Source of the DNA: Corynebacterium liangguodongii
GTDB lineage: Bacteria; Actinomycetota; Actinomycetes; Mycobacteriales; Mycobacteriaceae
Assembly (NCBI RefSeq): GCF_003070865.1
Contig: NZ_CP026948.1
Coordinates: 496,001-560,000 of the forward strand
Reading direction: 5' to 3'
Length of the DNA: 64,000 bases
Within the stretch, counting starts at the first letter, position 1, and the number at the start of each line of letters is the position of its first letter. Shown one piece after another: positions 7,726-16,323 of this stretch. Made by a program: the position numbers and the translations under genes. The notes under the pieces were generated by a model. It was not told the origin of the DNA. It saw only the letters and a program-made list of their open reading frames with translations, and did not search any database.

Positions 7726-8802
7726 TTAGCAAGGCTCATAATATACCCTCACTGTTCTGTTTATACTATCGACCTCTATTGTCCCTCCGTAGGGAATTAC
7801 GTATTGAGGGCGTAGATGGCCTATGGGAACACCCAAAACCCTAGGCAGCTTATCGTTGTATCTTCCTATTTCACTAGAAACGGCACTAAGGAGGTTGGTT
7901 GCTGCACTTGGATTAGGTACGGCTAATTTCGCGGGCCCTTGACTTATTGAATGTGGCGGAAGACCGAAAAGGATGGCTCCTACCGCATTGAAGTATCCCG
8001 CTTCTCCGAAAGCTCTCACAAGTTTGAGAACGTTGCCATCTCCTAAATGTTCATCAGAAAGCTCAAGGAAAAGGATTGCGTCGCGCAATTGTCGCGGGGT
8101 CGGAAGCTCATTCATTACTGCTAGCTGAAGGAGTGTTTGCACGCACCCTCCCCATGAGCGACCTTTAGTAATCTTGGGGTCACCTGCCCAAAGGTACTCG
8201 GGGTAAGGAGATCGGAGCCCGCCCTCCGTTAAAGCAAGAGGAGAATGCCAGTCCTTTCCTCTTACCTCGTAGTGGCTAGGTCTTAGAAGCTCAAGAGAGC
8301 CCTTTCCTTTCAGCACGTTTTTAATCGAACCTGATTGAATCGGATCTACAGAGGGCCCTGGTCCGAGTTGAATCTGCGTTGAACCCCCGTAGTAGCTGGT
8401 TCTGCCTAACTTCCATAAAAAATTGTGGATTGCTGTATTATCGGAGTATCCCACAAATGGCGTTCTGCTGGTGGATAGGGCATTCCGATCGAGATACTTC
8501 AGTAATGTAATTGAGTCGTTCCCGCCGGCTACAGCGAAAATAGCCTTACAATTTTGCTGTGTACTTGCGCTATTAATATCGTCCGCTCTTTGTTGTGCGG
8601 AAAGTGCTTCTCTGACTGATGGATACTCGACGGGTGGAAACCCGAACTCGGAAGTAATTCTCCGCATAGCCTGCTTGTGCACAGCCGGGCCGATGAGTGC
8701 GGCTTGCAAGGAAGGGGCTACCACAGCGATGTGGCTCCGGACTATATCAGATCTCGTCATTTCATTCGGCTTTTCGTGAAAAACAATCTGGTTAGTCTTC
8801 AT
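7726..8802 (-). CDS. S66-family serine peptidase, MccF-like (microcin C self-immunity type)
   Basis: This 358-residue cytosolic protein belongs to the LD-carboxypeptidase/MccF family S66. The nucleophile is Ser97 in AVAGGNDSITLL, and the GGNDS motif is closer to the MccF-type elbow than to the GGYGS type of true LD-carboxypeptidases. Glu247 (FLELSDEH) and His329 (VPIGHLRPQYVIPYGG) complete the Ser-Glu-His triad. MccF enzymes cleave the bond between acyl-amino acid and nucleotide in processed microcin C and related toxins, giving immunity; peptidoglycan recycling is the alternative. The SD GGAAGGA precedes the ATG. No mccA/B/C/D/E homologue is present nearby. Base composition is much more AT-rich than the neighbours, so horizontal transfer is likely. 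Confidence 0.88.
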   Translation of the reverse strand: MKTNQIVFHEKPNEMTRSDIVRSHIAVVAPSLQAALIGPAVHKQAMRRITSEFGFPPVEYPSVREALSAQQRADDINSASTQQNCKAIFAVAGGNDSITLLKYLDRNALSTSRTPFVGYSDNTAIHNFLWKLGRTSYYGGSTQIQLGPGPSVDPIQSGSIKNVLKGKGSLELLRPSHYEVRGKDWHSPLALTEGGLRSPYPEYLWAGDPKITKGRSWGGCVQTLLQLAVMNELPTPRQLRDAILFLELSDEHLGDGNVLKLVRAFGEAGYFNAVGAILFGLPPHSISQGPAKLAVPNPSAATNLLSAVSSEIGRYNDKLPRVLGVPIGHLRPQYVIPYGGTIEVDSINRTVRVYYEPC

Positions 8803-8809
8803 CTTTTAG

Positions 8810-9082
8810 TTATCCTTCCGGCTTGGTGTAGCTGTCGGTGAGAGAAAGATAAGCGCGAGCATTCGTCAACCTAGATCCCCCATTTGACGGCAATCTAATT
8901 GCTTCATTAGCTGCGAGTGAGGATATCGTAAGAATTAACGGGCCAAAGCGAATAAGGGAGCTTAACTCTATACGCCGTACCTTAATTGTAGGTGCGAACC
9001 TGCTGGGGGCTGTGAGTGGTGTTTGGGCCTTTGACGGAGGAGTTGGGTATGAGGTCTTCGGCGGTGGTGTGTGAGCGTGCAA
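8810..9082 (-). pseudogene. Possible truncated gene upstream of the MccF-like gene
   Basis: An open frame of 90 codons ends 7 bp before the MccF-like start. Its C-terminal part (APTIKVRRIELSSLIRFGPL and onward) is AT-rich like the MccF gene. Its first 25 codons lie in sequence that on the other strand belongs to the IS remnant and look like a chance extension. The simplest reading is the 3' end of an upstream operon partner cut off by the IS. No family was recognised. It may be only a random open frame. Confidence 0.25.
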
Positions 9083-9702
9083 TGGAGTTGTATGAATCGG
9101 GTTTGATGGCGTGTCGGGTGGTTGATCGGTTAGAGGTTGAGCATGGTGTTAGGCCGCCAGTGGGGTCGATTGAGTGGTGGACGTCGAATTCGAGGCTTGG
9201 TTTTTCTCTGGTCGGTGTAGTGCTCAGCCCGTGGAGGTGGCTGCTACGGCTGTCGCGTCCAGGTACCAGCCGGGGTGTCGTGCGATTGTGGTTGCTTTTG
9301 CGGCGGGGGGTGACGACTCAGTAGGTGCCGCGGTGGGTGAAGAAGTGTGGGCCGGCACCGGTGGATGCGGAGGCGATCAGCTTTGATGGGGTATATCAGA
9401 CATGCTTGGGTGCTTGAACAGTTATCCGAAGGATGAGTCGGTCAAGCGGGAGAGTCCGCGGCCCACGGAGCATCGCGACGCTTTTCGGGCATGACTCGGG
9501 TGCGCCGTATTCGAATTCTGATCTGGAGCAGCTTGGTGAAGATCAGTTGCGTGAGTTGTTGTATCAGCAGCGGCTTGATTCCCTGGTCAAGGATGCTCTC
9601 ATTGAGGTGCAGATGGATCAAAACCAGGGAAAGGACACGTTCGGAGATGGGACTAAGCAACGGGGTCATTGTGGCTGTCGGCGCGCCCTTACCCGCCCGG
9701 TC
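9016..9702 (+). mobile_element. Degenerate IS3-type transposase OrfA remnant
   Basis: Pieces of an OrfA-like protein occur in shifting plus-strand frames. From 9049 comes MRSSAVVCERAMELYESGLM then ACRVVDRLEVEHGVRPP, resembling an N-terminal transposase helix-turn-helix. Around 9510-9650 comes DLEQLGEDQLRELLYQQRLD followed by LVKDALIEVQMDQNQGKD, a recognisable decayed form of the coiled LRELLYQQRLENDVLKALIEVLKKDQGKD end of IS3/IS150-like OrfA. A residual LSNG after it matches the LSNRE start of the linker. Several stops and frameshifts are present, and no OrfB (DDE domain) remains before the end of prpR at 9703. It is an inactive scar separating the MccF island from prpR. Confidence 0.55.
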
Positions 9703-10980
9703 TTAGACGGAAGCCGGGTGCAGCAGCGGAAACGCCCGCTGCGGGCAGGTGGTGCGAGGGCAGGTTTCGCAGCCCGGGCCGATCGGGGTGGCGGAGCCGG
9801 GCCGCAGGTCGAGCCCGTCGGCGTAGACGAGGCTTTCGGCGTGCTCGATGTCGCAGCCGAGCGCGACCGCGTTTTCTTGGCGGGGCACCCCGAATCCTGA
9901 GGTAGGGCCCTGGACCATGCGGGCGACCCAGAGGTAGAGGCCGCCGTCCGGCATGACGGAGACCTGTCTGGTTACGCGGTTGGGGGTCTCGAAGGCGCGG
10001 TGGACGACCCACAGTGGGCAGGTGCCGTCGCTCAGCGCGAAGGGGAACGACGTGGTGGACTGGCGCTTGGAGATGTTGCCGGCGCGGTCGGTGCGGATGA
10101 AGAAGAAAGGCACCGCGCTCGCGCCGGGGCGCTGCAGCGTGCCCAGCCGCTGGCAGGTCGACTCGAAGCTGGTGCCGAAGCGCGCCGAGATGATCTCGAT
10201 GTCGTAGCGGGTTTCCACGGCGGCGGCGAGGATCTCGCTGTAGGGCATGGTGACGGCGGCGGCGAAGTACTGGGCGAGCCCGTGGCGCGCGATGCTTATC
10301 GACGCCCCCGGGGGCCAGCCGTGTGCGTCGAGGTGGGCGTCGATAAGCGCGCCGTGCGCCATGAGCCCGAAGTGGTAGGCCAGCTCGAAGCACTGCTGCG
10401 CCTCAGTAAGCCCCGCGCGCAGGCGCACCTCGCGCGAGGTGGTGTCGACGAGCGAGCGCGGGCCCTCGCCGACCTGGTTGAAGCGCACGGTGTAGCCGAG
10501 GTGTTTGTCGAAGCCCGCCGCCAGGCTGGTCAGGCGCGCCTGGCGCCCGCGCGCGCCGGCCGCGAGTCGCTCGGCGGCGCGGTCGAGGTCGTCGAAGTAG
10601 TTGCGGTTTTTCTGAAAGAAGGTGCGGACCTGCGTGTAGGGGTTGGTCTCCTCCCGGCTGGCGGGCAGGGAGATGATCGCCTCGGCGAGGTCGGGGTAGC
10701 GGGTGCTCACCTCGCGCAGCGCTTCGAGGGGAATGCGGGGAAGGAGCGCGGAGAGCTCGGAGAGGGTGCGGCGTTGCTCCGCGCCGGAAAATGTCGCCGG
10801 GTCGAGCCCGAAGGCCCGGGAGAGATCGACGAGGACGGTGGCGGTGAGCGGGCGCTGGTCGTTTTCGAGCTGGTTGAGGTAGCTGGGGGAGATTCCGATG
10901 CGCCGGGCCATCTCGGCCTGGGTGAGGCCGTGTTGGCGGCGTACCGTCCGGATCCTTCCCCCCGCGTAGAGCTTTGTCAC
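9703..10980 (-). CDS. prpR: PrpR: short-chain fatty acyl transcriptional regulator of the methylcitrate genes
   Basis: This 425-residue regulator is of the RamB/PrpR (ScfR) family. An N-terminal XRE-type HTH (RIRTVRRQHGLTQAEMARR then IGISPSYLNQLENDQRP) is followed by the long family-specific region and a Cys-rich C-terminus (GPGCETCPRTTCPQRAFP) typical of this group. I choose the GTG at 10978-10980 (VTKLYAGGRIRTVRRQ), preceded by AAGGACGAGG; the longer frame to 11064 adds an unrelated Cys-rich leader that overlaps the probable operator. It is divergent from prpD. In relatives, PrpR activates prpDBC in response to propionyl-CoA/methylcitrate. It contains two of the dispersed 10-mers (10294-10303, 10339-10348). 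Confidence 0.93.
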   Translation of the reverse strand: MTKLYAGGRIRTVRRQHGLTQAEMARRIGISPSYLNQLENDQRPLTATVLVDLSRAFGLDPATFSGAEQRRTLSELSALLPRIPLEALREVSTRYPDLAEAIISLPASREETNPYTQVRTFFQKNRNYFDDLDRAAERLAAGARGRQARLTSLAAGFDKHLGYTVRFNQVGEGPRSLVDTTSREVRLRAGLTEAQQCFELAYHFGLMAHGALIDAHLDAHGWPPGASISIARHGLAQYFAAAVTMPYSEILAAAVETRYDIEIISARFGTSFESTCQRLGTLQRPGASAVPFFFIRTDRAGNISKRQSTTSFPFALSDGTCPLWVVHRAFETPNRVTRQVSVMPDGGLYLWVARMVQGPTSGFGVPRQENAVALGCDIEHAESLVYADGLDLRPGSATPIGPGCETCPRTTCPQRAFPLLHPASV

Positions 10981-11025
10981 CTCGCGCCTCGTCCTTCCCT
11001 CGTCACATCCTGCGGTTTTACAGAG

Positions 11026-11033
11026 TTTGCAAA
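11026..11033. promoter_or_regulatory. PrpR/RamB-type box TTTGCAAA
   Basis: A perfect palindrome TTTGCAAA sits in the 163-bp prpR-prpD intergenic region, 46 bp upstream of the prpR start and 111 bp upstream of the prpD start. TTTGCAAA is the established core of mycobacterial PrpR and corynebacterial RamB sites. The position suits control of both divergent genes. A -10-like TACTAT for prpD lies at 11098-11103. Confidence 0.65.
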
Positions 11034-11143
11034 AAGCATAATCTACGCACGCAGAATATCGCATACTCGGCCATGGCGGGGGTCACATTTGATTACCTAC
11101 TATGAGGAAGACTATCTAGCCCCAGATGTGAGGAGAACCACGC

Positions 11144-12655
11144 ATGATCGACCACGAAGTTCGCACCCGCCGGTCCGCCGAGGAGTTCCCCGTCGAGGAA
11201 CACCTGGCCTACAAGGTGGCCAAGGTCGCCGCCGACCCGGTCGAGGTCCCGGAGGATACCAAGGAGATGATCATCAACAGGATCATCGACAACGCCTCCG
11301 TCGCCGTCGCCTCGTATGCGCGCCGCCCCGTCACCTCCGCGCGCGTCATGGCGCAGGCCCACCCCGTCGACAAGGGCGGCGCCCCTGTCTTCGGCATCGA
11401 CGGCCGCTACTCCGCCGAGTGGGCGGCGCTGGCCAACGGCACCGCCGTGCGCGAGCTGGACTACCACGACACCTTCCTCGCCGCCGAGTACTCACACCCG
11501 GGCGATAACATCCCGCCGATCCTCGCCGTCGCCCAGCACAAGGGGCTGGGTGGCAAGGCGCTCATCCGCGGCATCGCCACCGGCTACGAGATCCAGGTCA
11601 ACCTGGTCAAGGGCATCTCCCTGCACGAGTTCAAGATCGACCACGTCGCCCACCTCGGCCCTTCGGTCGCCGCCGGCATCGGTACCATGCTCGACCTCGA
11701 TGTGGAGACCATTTACCAGGCCGTGGGCCAGGCGCTGCACACCACCACCGCCACGCGCCAGTCCCGCAAGGGGCTGATCTCCTCGTGGAAGGCCTACGCC
11801 CCGGCGTTCGCAGGGAAGATGGCCATCGAGTCCGTCGACCGCGCGATGCGCGGCGAGGGCGCCCCGGCCCCGATCTGGGAGGGCGAGGACGGCGTCATCG
11901 CCTGGCTGCTGCACTCCCCGGAGCGCACCTACATCGTGCCGCTGCCTGCAGACGGCGAGGAAAAGCGGGCGATCCTGGAGACCTACACCAAGGAGCACTC
12001 CGCTGAGTACCAGGCGCAGGCCCCGATCGACCTGGCCCGCCGCATGAAGGCCACCATCGCAGACGCAGGTAAGACCACCGCGGAGATCGAATCGATCGTC
12101 TTGCACACCTCGCACCACACGCACTACGTCATCGGCACCGGCGCGAACGACCCGCAGAAGATGGACCCGACGGCCTCGCGCGAGACGCTCGACCACTCGA
12201 TTATGTACATGTTCGCCGTGGCGCTGGAGGATGGCACCTGGCACCACATCGACTCCTACACCCCGGAGCGCGCCGGCAGGCCGGAGACCGTGGCGCTGTG
12301 GCACAAGATCTCCACCGTCGAGGACCCGGAGTGGACCCGCCGCTACCACTCCACCGACCCGAACGAGAAGGCGTTCGGCGCCAAGGCCGTCATCACCTTC
12401 GCAGACGGTTCGGTGATCCAGGACGAGCTCGCGGTTGCTGACGCCCACCCGCTCGGCGCCCGCCCGTTCGGCCGCGAGGACTACATCGCGAAGTTCCGCA
12501 CACTGGCCGCCGGCATCGTCGCCGAGGAGGAGCAGGAGCGCTTCCTCGCCGCAGTCCAGGACCTGGAGAACCTCACCGACTTGAGCGAGCTCAACGTTCG
12601 CGTCACGGACGAAGCCGCGTCGAAGGCCCCGACCACCCCGGAGGGGATCTTCTGA
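11144..12655 (+). CDS. prpD: 2-methylcitrate dehydratase
   Basis: Dehydrates 2-methylcitrate in the methylcitrate cycle of propionate catabolism; cytosolic, iron-sulfur independent MmgE/PrpD family. Length is 503 residues, normal for the family. Characteristic segments are [39 protein letters not shown] and [20 protein letters not shown]. The SD AGGAGA precedes the ATG. Its TGA overlaps the ATG of prpB (TGATG), so prpD and prpB are translationally coupled. First gene of prpDBC, divergent from prpR. Confidence 0.97.
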   Translation: MIDHEVRTRRSAEEFPVEEHLAYKVAKVAADPVEVPEDTKEMIINRIIDNASVAVASYARRPVTSARVMAQAHPVDKGGAPVFGIDGRYSAEWAALANGTAVRELDYHDTFLAAEYSHPGDNIPPILAVAQHKGLGGKALIRGIATGYEIQVNLVKGISLHEFKIDHVAHLGPSVAAGIGTMLDLDVETIYQAVGQALHTTTATRQSRKGLISSWKAYAPAFAGKMAIESVDRAMRGEGAPAPIWEGEDGVIAWLLHSPERTYIVPLPADGEEKRAILETYTKEHSAEYQAQAPIDLARRMKATIADAGKTTAEIESIVLHTSHHTHYVIGTGANDPQKMDPTASRETLDHSIMYMFAVALEDGTWHHIDSYTPERAGRPETVALWHKISTVEDPEWTRRYHSTDPNEKAFGAKAVITFADGSVIQDELAVADAHPLGARPFGREDYIAKFRTLAAGIVAEEEQERFLAAVQDLENLTDLSELNVRVTDEAASKAPTTPEGIF

Positions 12656-13578
12656 TGTTTACCCCGGAGGTCACGGCCCACGGGCGTCGCCAAGCGCTGC
12701 GCGAGTCGCTCGCCTCTGAGACGATCACGAAGCTGCCCGGCGCGTTCTCGCCGCTCGTGGCCAGGCTCATCGAGGACATCGGCGGGTTCGAGGGTGTCTA
12801 CGTCTCCGGCGCGGTGGTGGCCAACGACTTGGGCCTGCCCGACATCGGGCTGACAACGCTGACCGAGGTGGCCGCCCGCTCGCGCCAGATCGCGCGCGTG
12901 ACCACCCTGCCCGTGCTTGTCGACGCCGACACCGGCTTCGGCGAGCCCATGAGCGCGGCGCGCACCGTCGCCGAGTTCGAGGCGGCCGGCGTGGCCGCGC
13001 TCCACCTAGAGGACCAGGTGAACCCGAAGCGCTGCGGCCACCTGGACGGCAAGGAAGTGGTCCCGCGGGACCTCATGCTGCGGCGCATCACTGCCGCGGT
13101 GCGCGAACGCAGCGATGACGCCTTCGTGATCTGCGCGCGTACCGACGCCGCCGGGATCGAGGGCATCGATGCGGCGATCGAGCGCGCCAAGGCGTACGCG
13201 GACGCCGGAGCCGACCTCATCTTCACCGAGGCGCTGTATTCGGAGGCGGACTTTGAGAAGTTCCGCGCCGCGGTCGACGTGCCGCTCCTGGCCAACATGA
13301 CGGAGTTTGGCAAGACCGACCTCATCCCGGCCGGGCGGCTCGAGGAGATCGGCTACAACGCCGTGATCTGGCCGGTGACCACCTTCCGCGTCGCGATGGG
13401 CCAGACCGAGGCGATGTTGCGCGAGATCGCCCAGACAGGCACCCAGGAGCCCTGGCTGGACCGCATGCAGCACCGCTCCCGCCTGTACGAGCTCGTGCGT
13501 TACGACGAATACAACCAGTTCGACCAGTCGGTGTTTACCTACAGCGCCGAGACCTATTCCAAGACTTTTGAGAACTAA
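12655..13578 (+). CDS. prpB: 2-methylisocitrate lyase
   Basis: Cleaves 2-methylisocitrate to pyruvate and succinate; isocitrate-lyase/PEP-mutase superfamily, 307 residues. The catalytic KRCGH loop is present (NPKRCGHLDGKEVVP), together with VDADTGFGEP (metal-binding Asp) and HLEDQ. The start ATG overlaps the prpD stop by one base, so I see no room for another start. It is followed by prpC after 10 bp. Products feed the TCA cycle and the pyruvate carboxylase encoded nearby. Confidence 0.97.
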   Translation: MFTPEVTAHGRRQALRESLASETITKLPGAFSPLVARLIEDIGGFEGVYVSGAVVANDLGLPDIGLTTLTEVAARSRQIARVTTLPVLVDADTGFGEPMSAARTVAEFEAAGVAALHLEDQVNPKRCGHLDGKEVVPRDLMLRRITAAVRERSDDAFVICARTDAAGIEGIDAAIERAKAYADAGADLIFTEALYSEADFEKFRAAVDVPLLANMTEFGKTDLIPAGRLEEIGYNAVIWPVTTFRVAMGQTEAMLREIAQTGTQEPWLDRMQHRSRLYELVRYDEYNQFDQSVFTYSAETYSKTFEN

Positions 13579-13588
13579 GGAGTCCACC

Positions 13589-14737
13589 ATGACCGACCAA
13601 GAAGTGCGCAAGGGCCTCTACGGCGTCGTCGCCGACTACACCAAGATTTCCAAGGTCAACCCCGAAACCAACTCGCTGCTCTACCAGGGCTACCCGGTCC
13701 ACGAGCTCGCCGAGCGGGCCTCCTTCGAGGAGGTCGCCCTGCTGCTGTGGAACGGCGAGCTGCCGACCGCCGACGAACTTGCCGAGTTCCGCTCCGTCAC
13801 CGCCGCGCGGCGTGGCCTGGATCAGGCGCTTATCGACGTCATTCTGGCCATGCCGACCGACTGCCACCCCATGGACGTCCTGCGCACCGCGGTGTCCTTC
13901 ATCGGCGCGAACGACCCGGAGAAGTTCACCGTGGACGCGGCCCACATCCGCGATGCGGCCACGACGCTTTTTGCCAAGCTGCCGACCATCGTCGCCCTCG
14001 ACATCCGGCGCCGCCGCGGGGAGGGCTACATCGAGCCGGACCCCGCCAAGGGGTACTCGGAGAACTTCCTGTGGATGGTCTTCGGCGATGGTGAGGGGTC
14101 CCCGGCCACGGTTGCCTCGGATATCGAGGCGTTTGAGAAGTCGATGGTGCTCTACGCCGAGCACTCGTTCAACGCCTCGACGTTTACCGCGCGCGTGATT
14201 ACCTCGACGAACTCGGACACCTACTCGGCTGTGGCGGGTGCGATTGGTGCGTTGAAGGGCCCGTTGCATGGCGGTGCGAACGAGTTTGTCATGCACAACT
14301 TCGTGGAGGTGGGTGACCCGGCCAACGCGGAGGCGTGGACGCTGGACAAGCTCAGTAAGAAGGAGCTTGTTATGGGCTTCGGGCACCGCGTGTACAAGAA
14401 GGGTGATTCGCGTGTGCCGACGATGGAGGCTTGTTTTAAGAAGCTTGCTTCCGAGCATCCGGAGAAGGACTCTGCGAAGTGGGTCGAGATCTACGACATC
14501 ATGGCCAAGACCATGTATGACAACACCTCGATCCACATCATGCCGAACCTGGATTTCCCGGCCGGGCCGGCCTATTACATCCTCGGTTTTGATATCGAGT
14601 TCTTCACCCCGCTGTTCGTCATGTCGCGGATTACCGGGTGGACCGCGCACATTATCGAGCAGTTTGAAAACCCGACGATTATTCGCCCCCTGGCCGCCTA
14701 CAACGGGCCGGACGAGCGGCACGTGCCGCAGCGGTAG
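13589..14737 (+). CDS. prpC: 2-methylcitrate synthase
   Basis: Condenses propionyl-CoA with oxaloacetate to 2-methylcitrate. The 382-residue protein belongs to the short gram-positive citrate-synthase type. Active-site signatures are GPLHGGANEFVM (His), MGFGHRVYKKGDSR (His) and ILGFDIEFFTPLFVMSR (Asp region). The ATG at 13589 follows AAGGAG at 13576-13581; the frame is open upstream but lacks a better start. Codon use shifts mid-gene (more T-ending codons from about 14220 to 14470), which may mark recombination. A 10-mer GCTTATCGAC lies at 13828-13837. Last gene of prpDBC, followed by palindromic repeats. Confidence 0.97.
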   Translation: MTDQEVRKGLYGVVADYTKISKVNPETNSLLYQGYPVHELAERASFEEVALLLWNGELPTADELAEFRSVTAARRGLDQALIDVILAMPTDCHPMDVLRTAVSFIGANDPEKFTVDAAHIRDAATTLFAKLPTIVALDIRRRRGEGYIEPDPAKGYSENFLWMVFGDGEGSPATVASDIEAFEKSMVLYAEHSFNASTFTARVITSTNSDTYSAVAGAIGALKGPLHGGANEFVMHNFVEVGDPANAEAWTLDKLSKKELVMGFGHRVYKKGDSRVPTMEACFKKLASEHPEKDSAKWVEIYDIMAKTMYDNTSIHIMPNLDFPAGPAYYILGFDIEFFTPLFVMSRITGWTAHIIEQFENPTIIRPLAAYNGPDERHVPQR

Positions 14738-14743
14738 GGCTGA

Positions 14744-14817
14744 GCCTCAACTCGGACGCCTCAACTCGTGCACATTCCCCCTCAACCCGGAGCGTGTTCG
14801 GGGTATCCGGGTTGAGG
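14744..14817. repeat. CCTCAACYCGG repeats with a perfect 12-bp palindrome
   Basis: Two direct copies of CCTCAACTCG (from 14745 and 14759) precede a perfect inverted repeat. The arms are CCTCAACCCGGA at 14780-14791 and TCCGGGTTGAGG at 14806-14817, with a 14-nt loop. It lies between the convergent prpC and amidohydrolase genes and could act as a bidirectional terminator, though no T-run follows. The same core recurs at 63729-63775, so it is a dispersed element rather than a local terminator. Confidence 0.75.
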
Positions 14818-14826
14818 CATGCGGGT

Positions 14827-16173
14827 TTAGGCGTTGTCCTCGGTGCCCTCCACCTCGGCGTTGAGTTCGCCCATCAGGTGGTCCACCGCGACGTGCGCGT
14901 GGAGGCGCACCCCGTAGACGAGTGCGTCGTCGTTGACGTAGAACTTCGGGCTGTGGTTGGGCACGAGCCCGCGGGAATCCTCGCTGGTCTTCTCGATTGT
15001 CCCGTCGGCACCAAGGCGCACGTCCTGGCCGCCGAGGAGTGCGTAGACGCCGCCGAAGCGGGCGATGAACTCGGAGACGTCGTCGTAACCCATCGCCGCG
15101 GGGAGCTGGACCACCGGGTTGTCCCCGGCGACTCGCTCGTACGTGGGCAAGATGGCGTCGATCCACTCGGGCGCGTTGACCACCGGCGGGACCTGGTCGA
15201 AAAACTCGACCGTGCCGGTGCACCCGTGGGCGGCGGCGAGGTGTTCGACGTAGCGAGCGATGCGCTCGTTGATGTCCTCGACAACCTCGGTGGTCAGGGA
15301 GCGCACCGTGCCCCAGATCTCCACCTGGTTGCCCACGATGTTGAAGCGGCCCTGGTCGACGACGTGCCCCAGCGAGACGGTGAAGCGTTCCTTGACGTCG
15401 ATTTGGCGGTAGATCTGGCCGATGTTGCTCAAAATATCGCCCACGGCCGGCATGGGGTCGATGCCCTGCCAGGGGGTGGAGCCGTGGACTTGCTCGCCGG
15501 TGACGGTGATCTTCACCGTCTCGGAGGCGGCGTTTTGGATGCCGCGGCCGTAACCAATGAAGCCCACCGGGCCGGGGCCGATGTGGATGCCGAAGGCCAT
15601 CGACGGCGCGGCGTCGAGTAGGCCTTGCTCCTCCATGTCTTGGATCATGAGGTCGGCTCCGCCGTCCTCGCCAAGCGGCGGGCCCTCTTCCGCGGGTTGG
15701 AAGACGAGCATGATGTCGCCGTGGATAGCATCGCGGAGGTCGAAGAGGACCTTTGCCGCGCCCAGCAGCATGGCCACATGGGTGTCGTGGCCGCAGGCGT
15801 GGGCGATGGGAAAGGGGCCACCGGGATAGTCGCTGTCGACCTGTTCGGAGGCGAAGTCCTCGCCGGAGTTCTCCTTGACCGGGAGCGCGTCGATATCAGC
15901 ACGCAACAAGACGGTGCGCGCACTGCCCTCGCCTTCGGCACGACCGCGGATGAAGGCAACGACGCCGTGGCCGGCCAGGCCCGTGGTGATCTCGCGCTCG
16001 TCGATGCCGATCTCGTTCAGGCGCTCGACGATATAGGCGGCCGTTTCCGATTCGCGGTTGGAAAGCTCCGGGTATTGGTGCACGTGGTGGCGCCATTCAA
16101 CGACGGAGTCGTTGATGTCGCGGGCTGCGTTATCGATGGCGTCGTAAAGCGACGCGAGGTCATGCTGGCTCAC
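14827..16173 (-). CDS. M20-family amidohydrolase (AmiB-like)
   Basis: This 448-residue putative metal-dependent amidohydrolase/carboxypeptidase has RRHHVHQYPELSNRES-like N-terminal sequence (WRHHVHQYPELSNRE), LLRADIDALPV, the metal site HACGHDTHVAMLLGAA, QPAEEGPPLGEDGG, and a dimerisation-domain GEQVHGSTPWQGIDP. The start is the GTG at 16171-16173 (VSQHDLASLYDAI) with AAGGCAGGA upstream; the open frame extends further but overlaps the pyc promoter region. No signal peptide, so cytosolic. Compared with the enzyme at 3820-5025 it has an extra segment before HACGHD. It is convergent with prpC and divergent from pyc. The physiological substrate is unknown. Confidence 0.9.
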   Translation of the reverse strand: MSQHDLASLYDAIDNAARDINDSVVEWRHHVHQYPELSNRESETAAYIVERLNEIGIDEREITTGLAGHGVVAFIRGRAEGEGSARTVLLRADIDALPVKENSGEDFASEQVDSDYPGGPFPIAHACGHDTHVAMLLGAAKVLFDLRDAIHGDIMLVFQPAEEGPPLGEDGGADLMIQDMEEQGLLDAAPSMAFGIHIGPGPVGFIGYGRGIQNAASETVKITVTGEQVHGSTPWQGIDPMPAVGDILSNIGQIYRQIDVKERFTVSLGHVVDQGRFNIVGNQVEIWGTVRSLTTEVVEDINERIARYVEHLAAAHGCTGTVEFFDQVPPVVNAPEWIDAILPTYERVAGDNPVVQLPAAMGYDDVSEFIARFGGVYALLGGQDVRLGADGTIEKTSEDSRGLVPNHSPKFYVNDDALVYGVRLHAHVAVDHLMGELNAEVEGTEDNA

Positions 16174-16323
16174 GGTGGTCCTGCCTTCTTGTCTGTGGGA
16201 AGTTCTCACAGTCAACTCTACGCGCGGGCGTGCTGGCGGTGGGGCGAAAATCCGCGGCCTCAATCCGCAGACAACCACTAGGATGATGAGGTAGTCAAAC
16301 CCCAACCGGGAAAGGACCGTGCC
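16174..16323 (+). promoter_or_regulatory. Divergent promoter region of the amidohydrolase and pyc
   Basis: This 150-bp spacer holds a plausible -10 TAGGAT at 16279-16284, 40 bp before the pyc ATG, and a pyc SD AAAGGA at 16311-16316. I do not see a convincing -35 or operator. Confidence 0.35.

Noticed and set aside
7353..7844. Plus-strand frame of 163 codons at the island edge
   Set aside because: It overlaps the pflA start, the pflB relic and the MccF-like gene antisense, has no recognisable family and has mixed base composition along its length.
10981..11064. 28-residue Cys-rich N-terminal extension of PrpR
   Set aside because: The GTG at 10978-10980 has a good SD and gives the family-standard start; the extension covers the TTTGCAAA operator.
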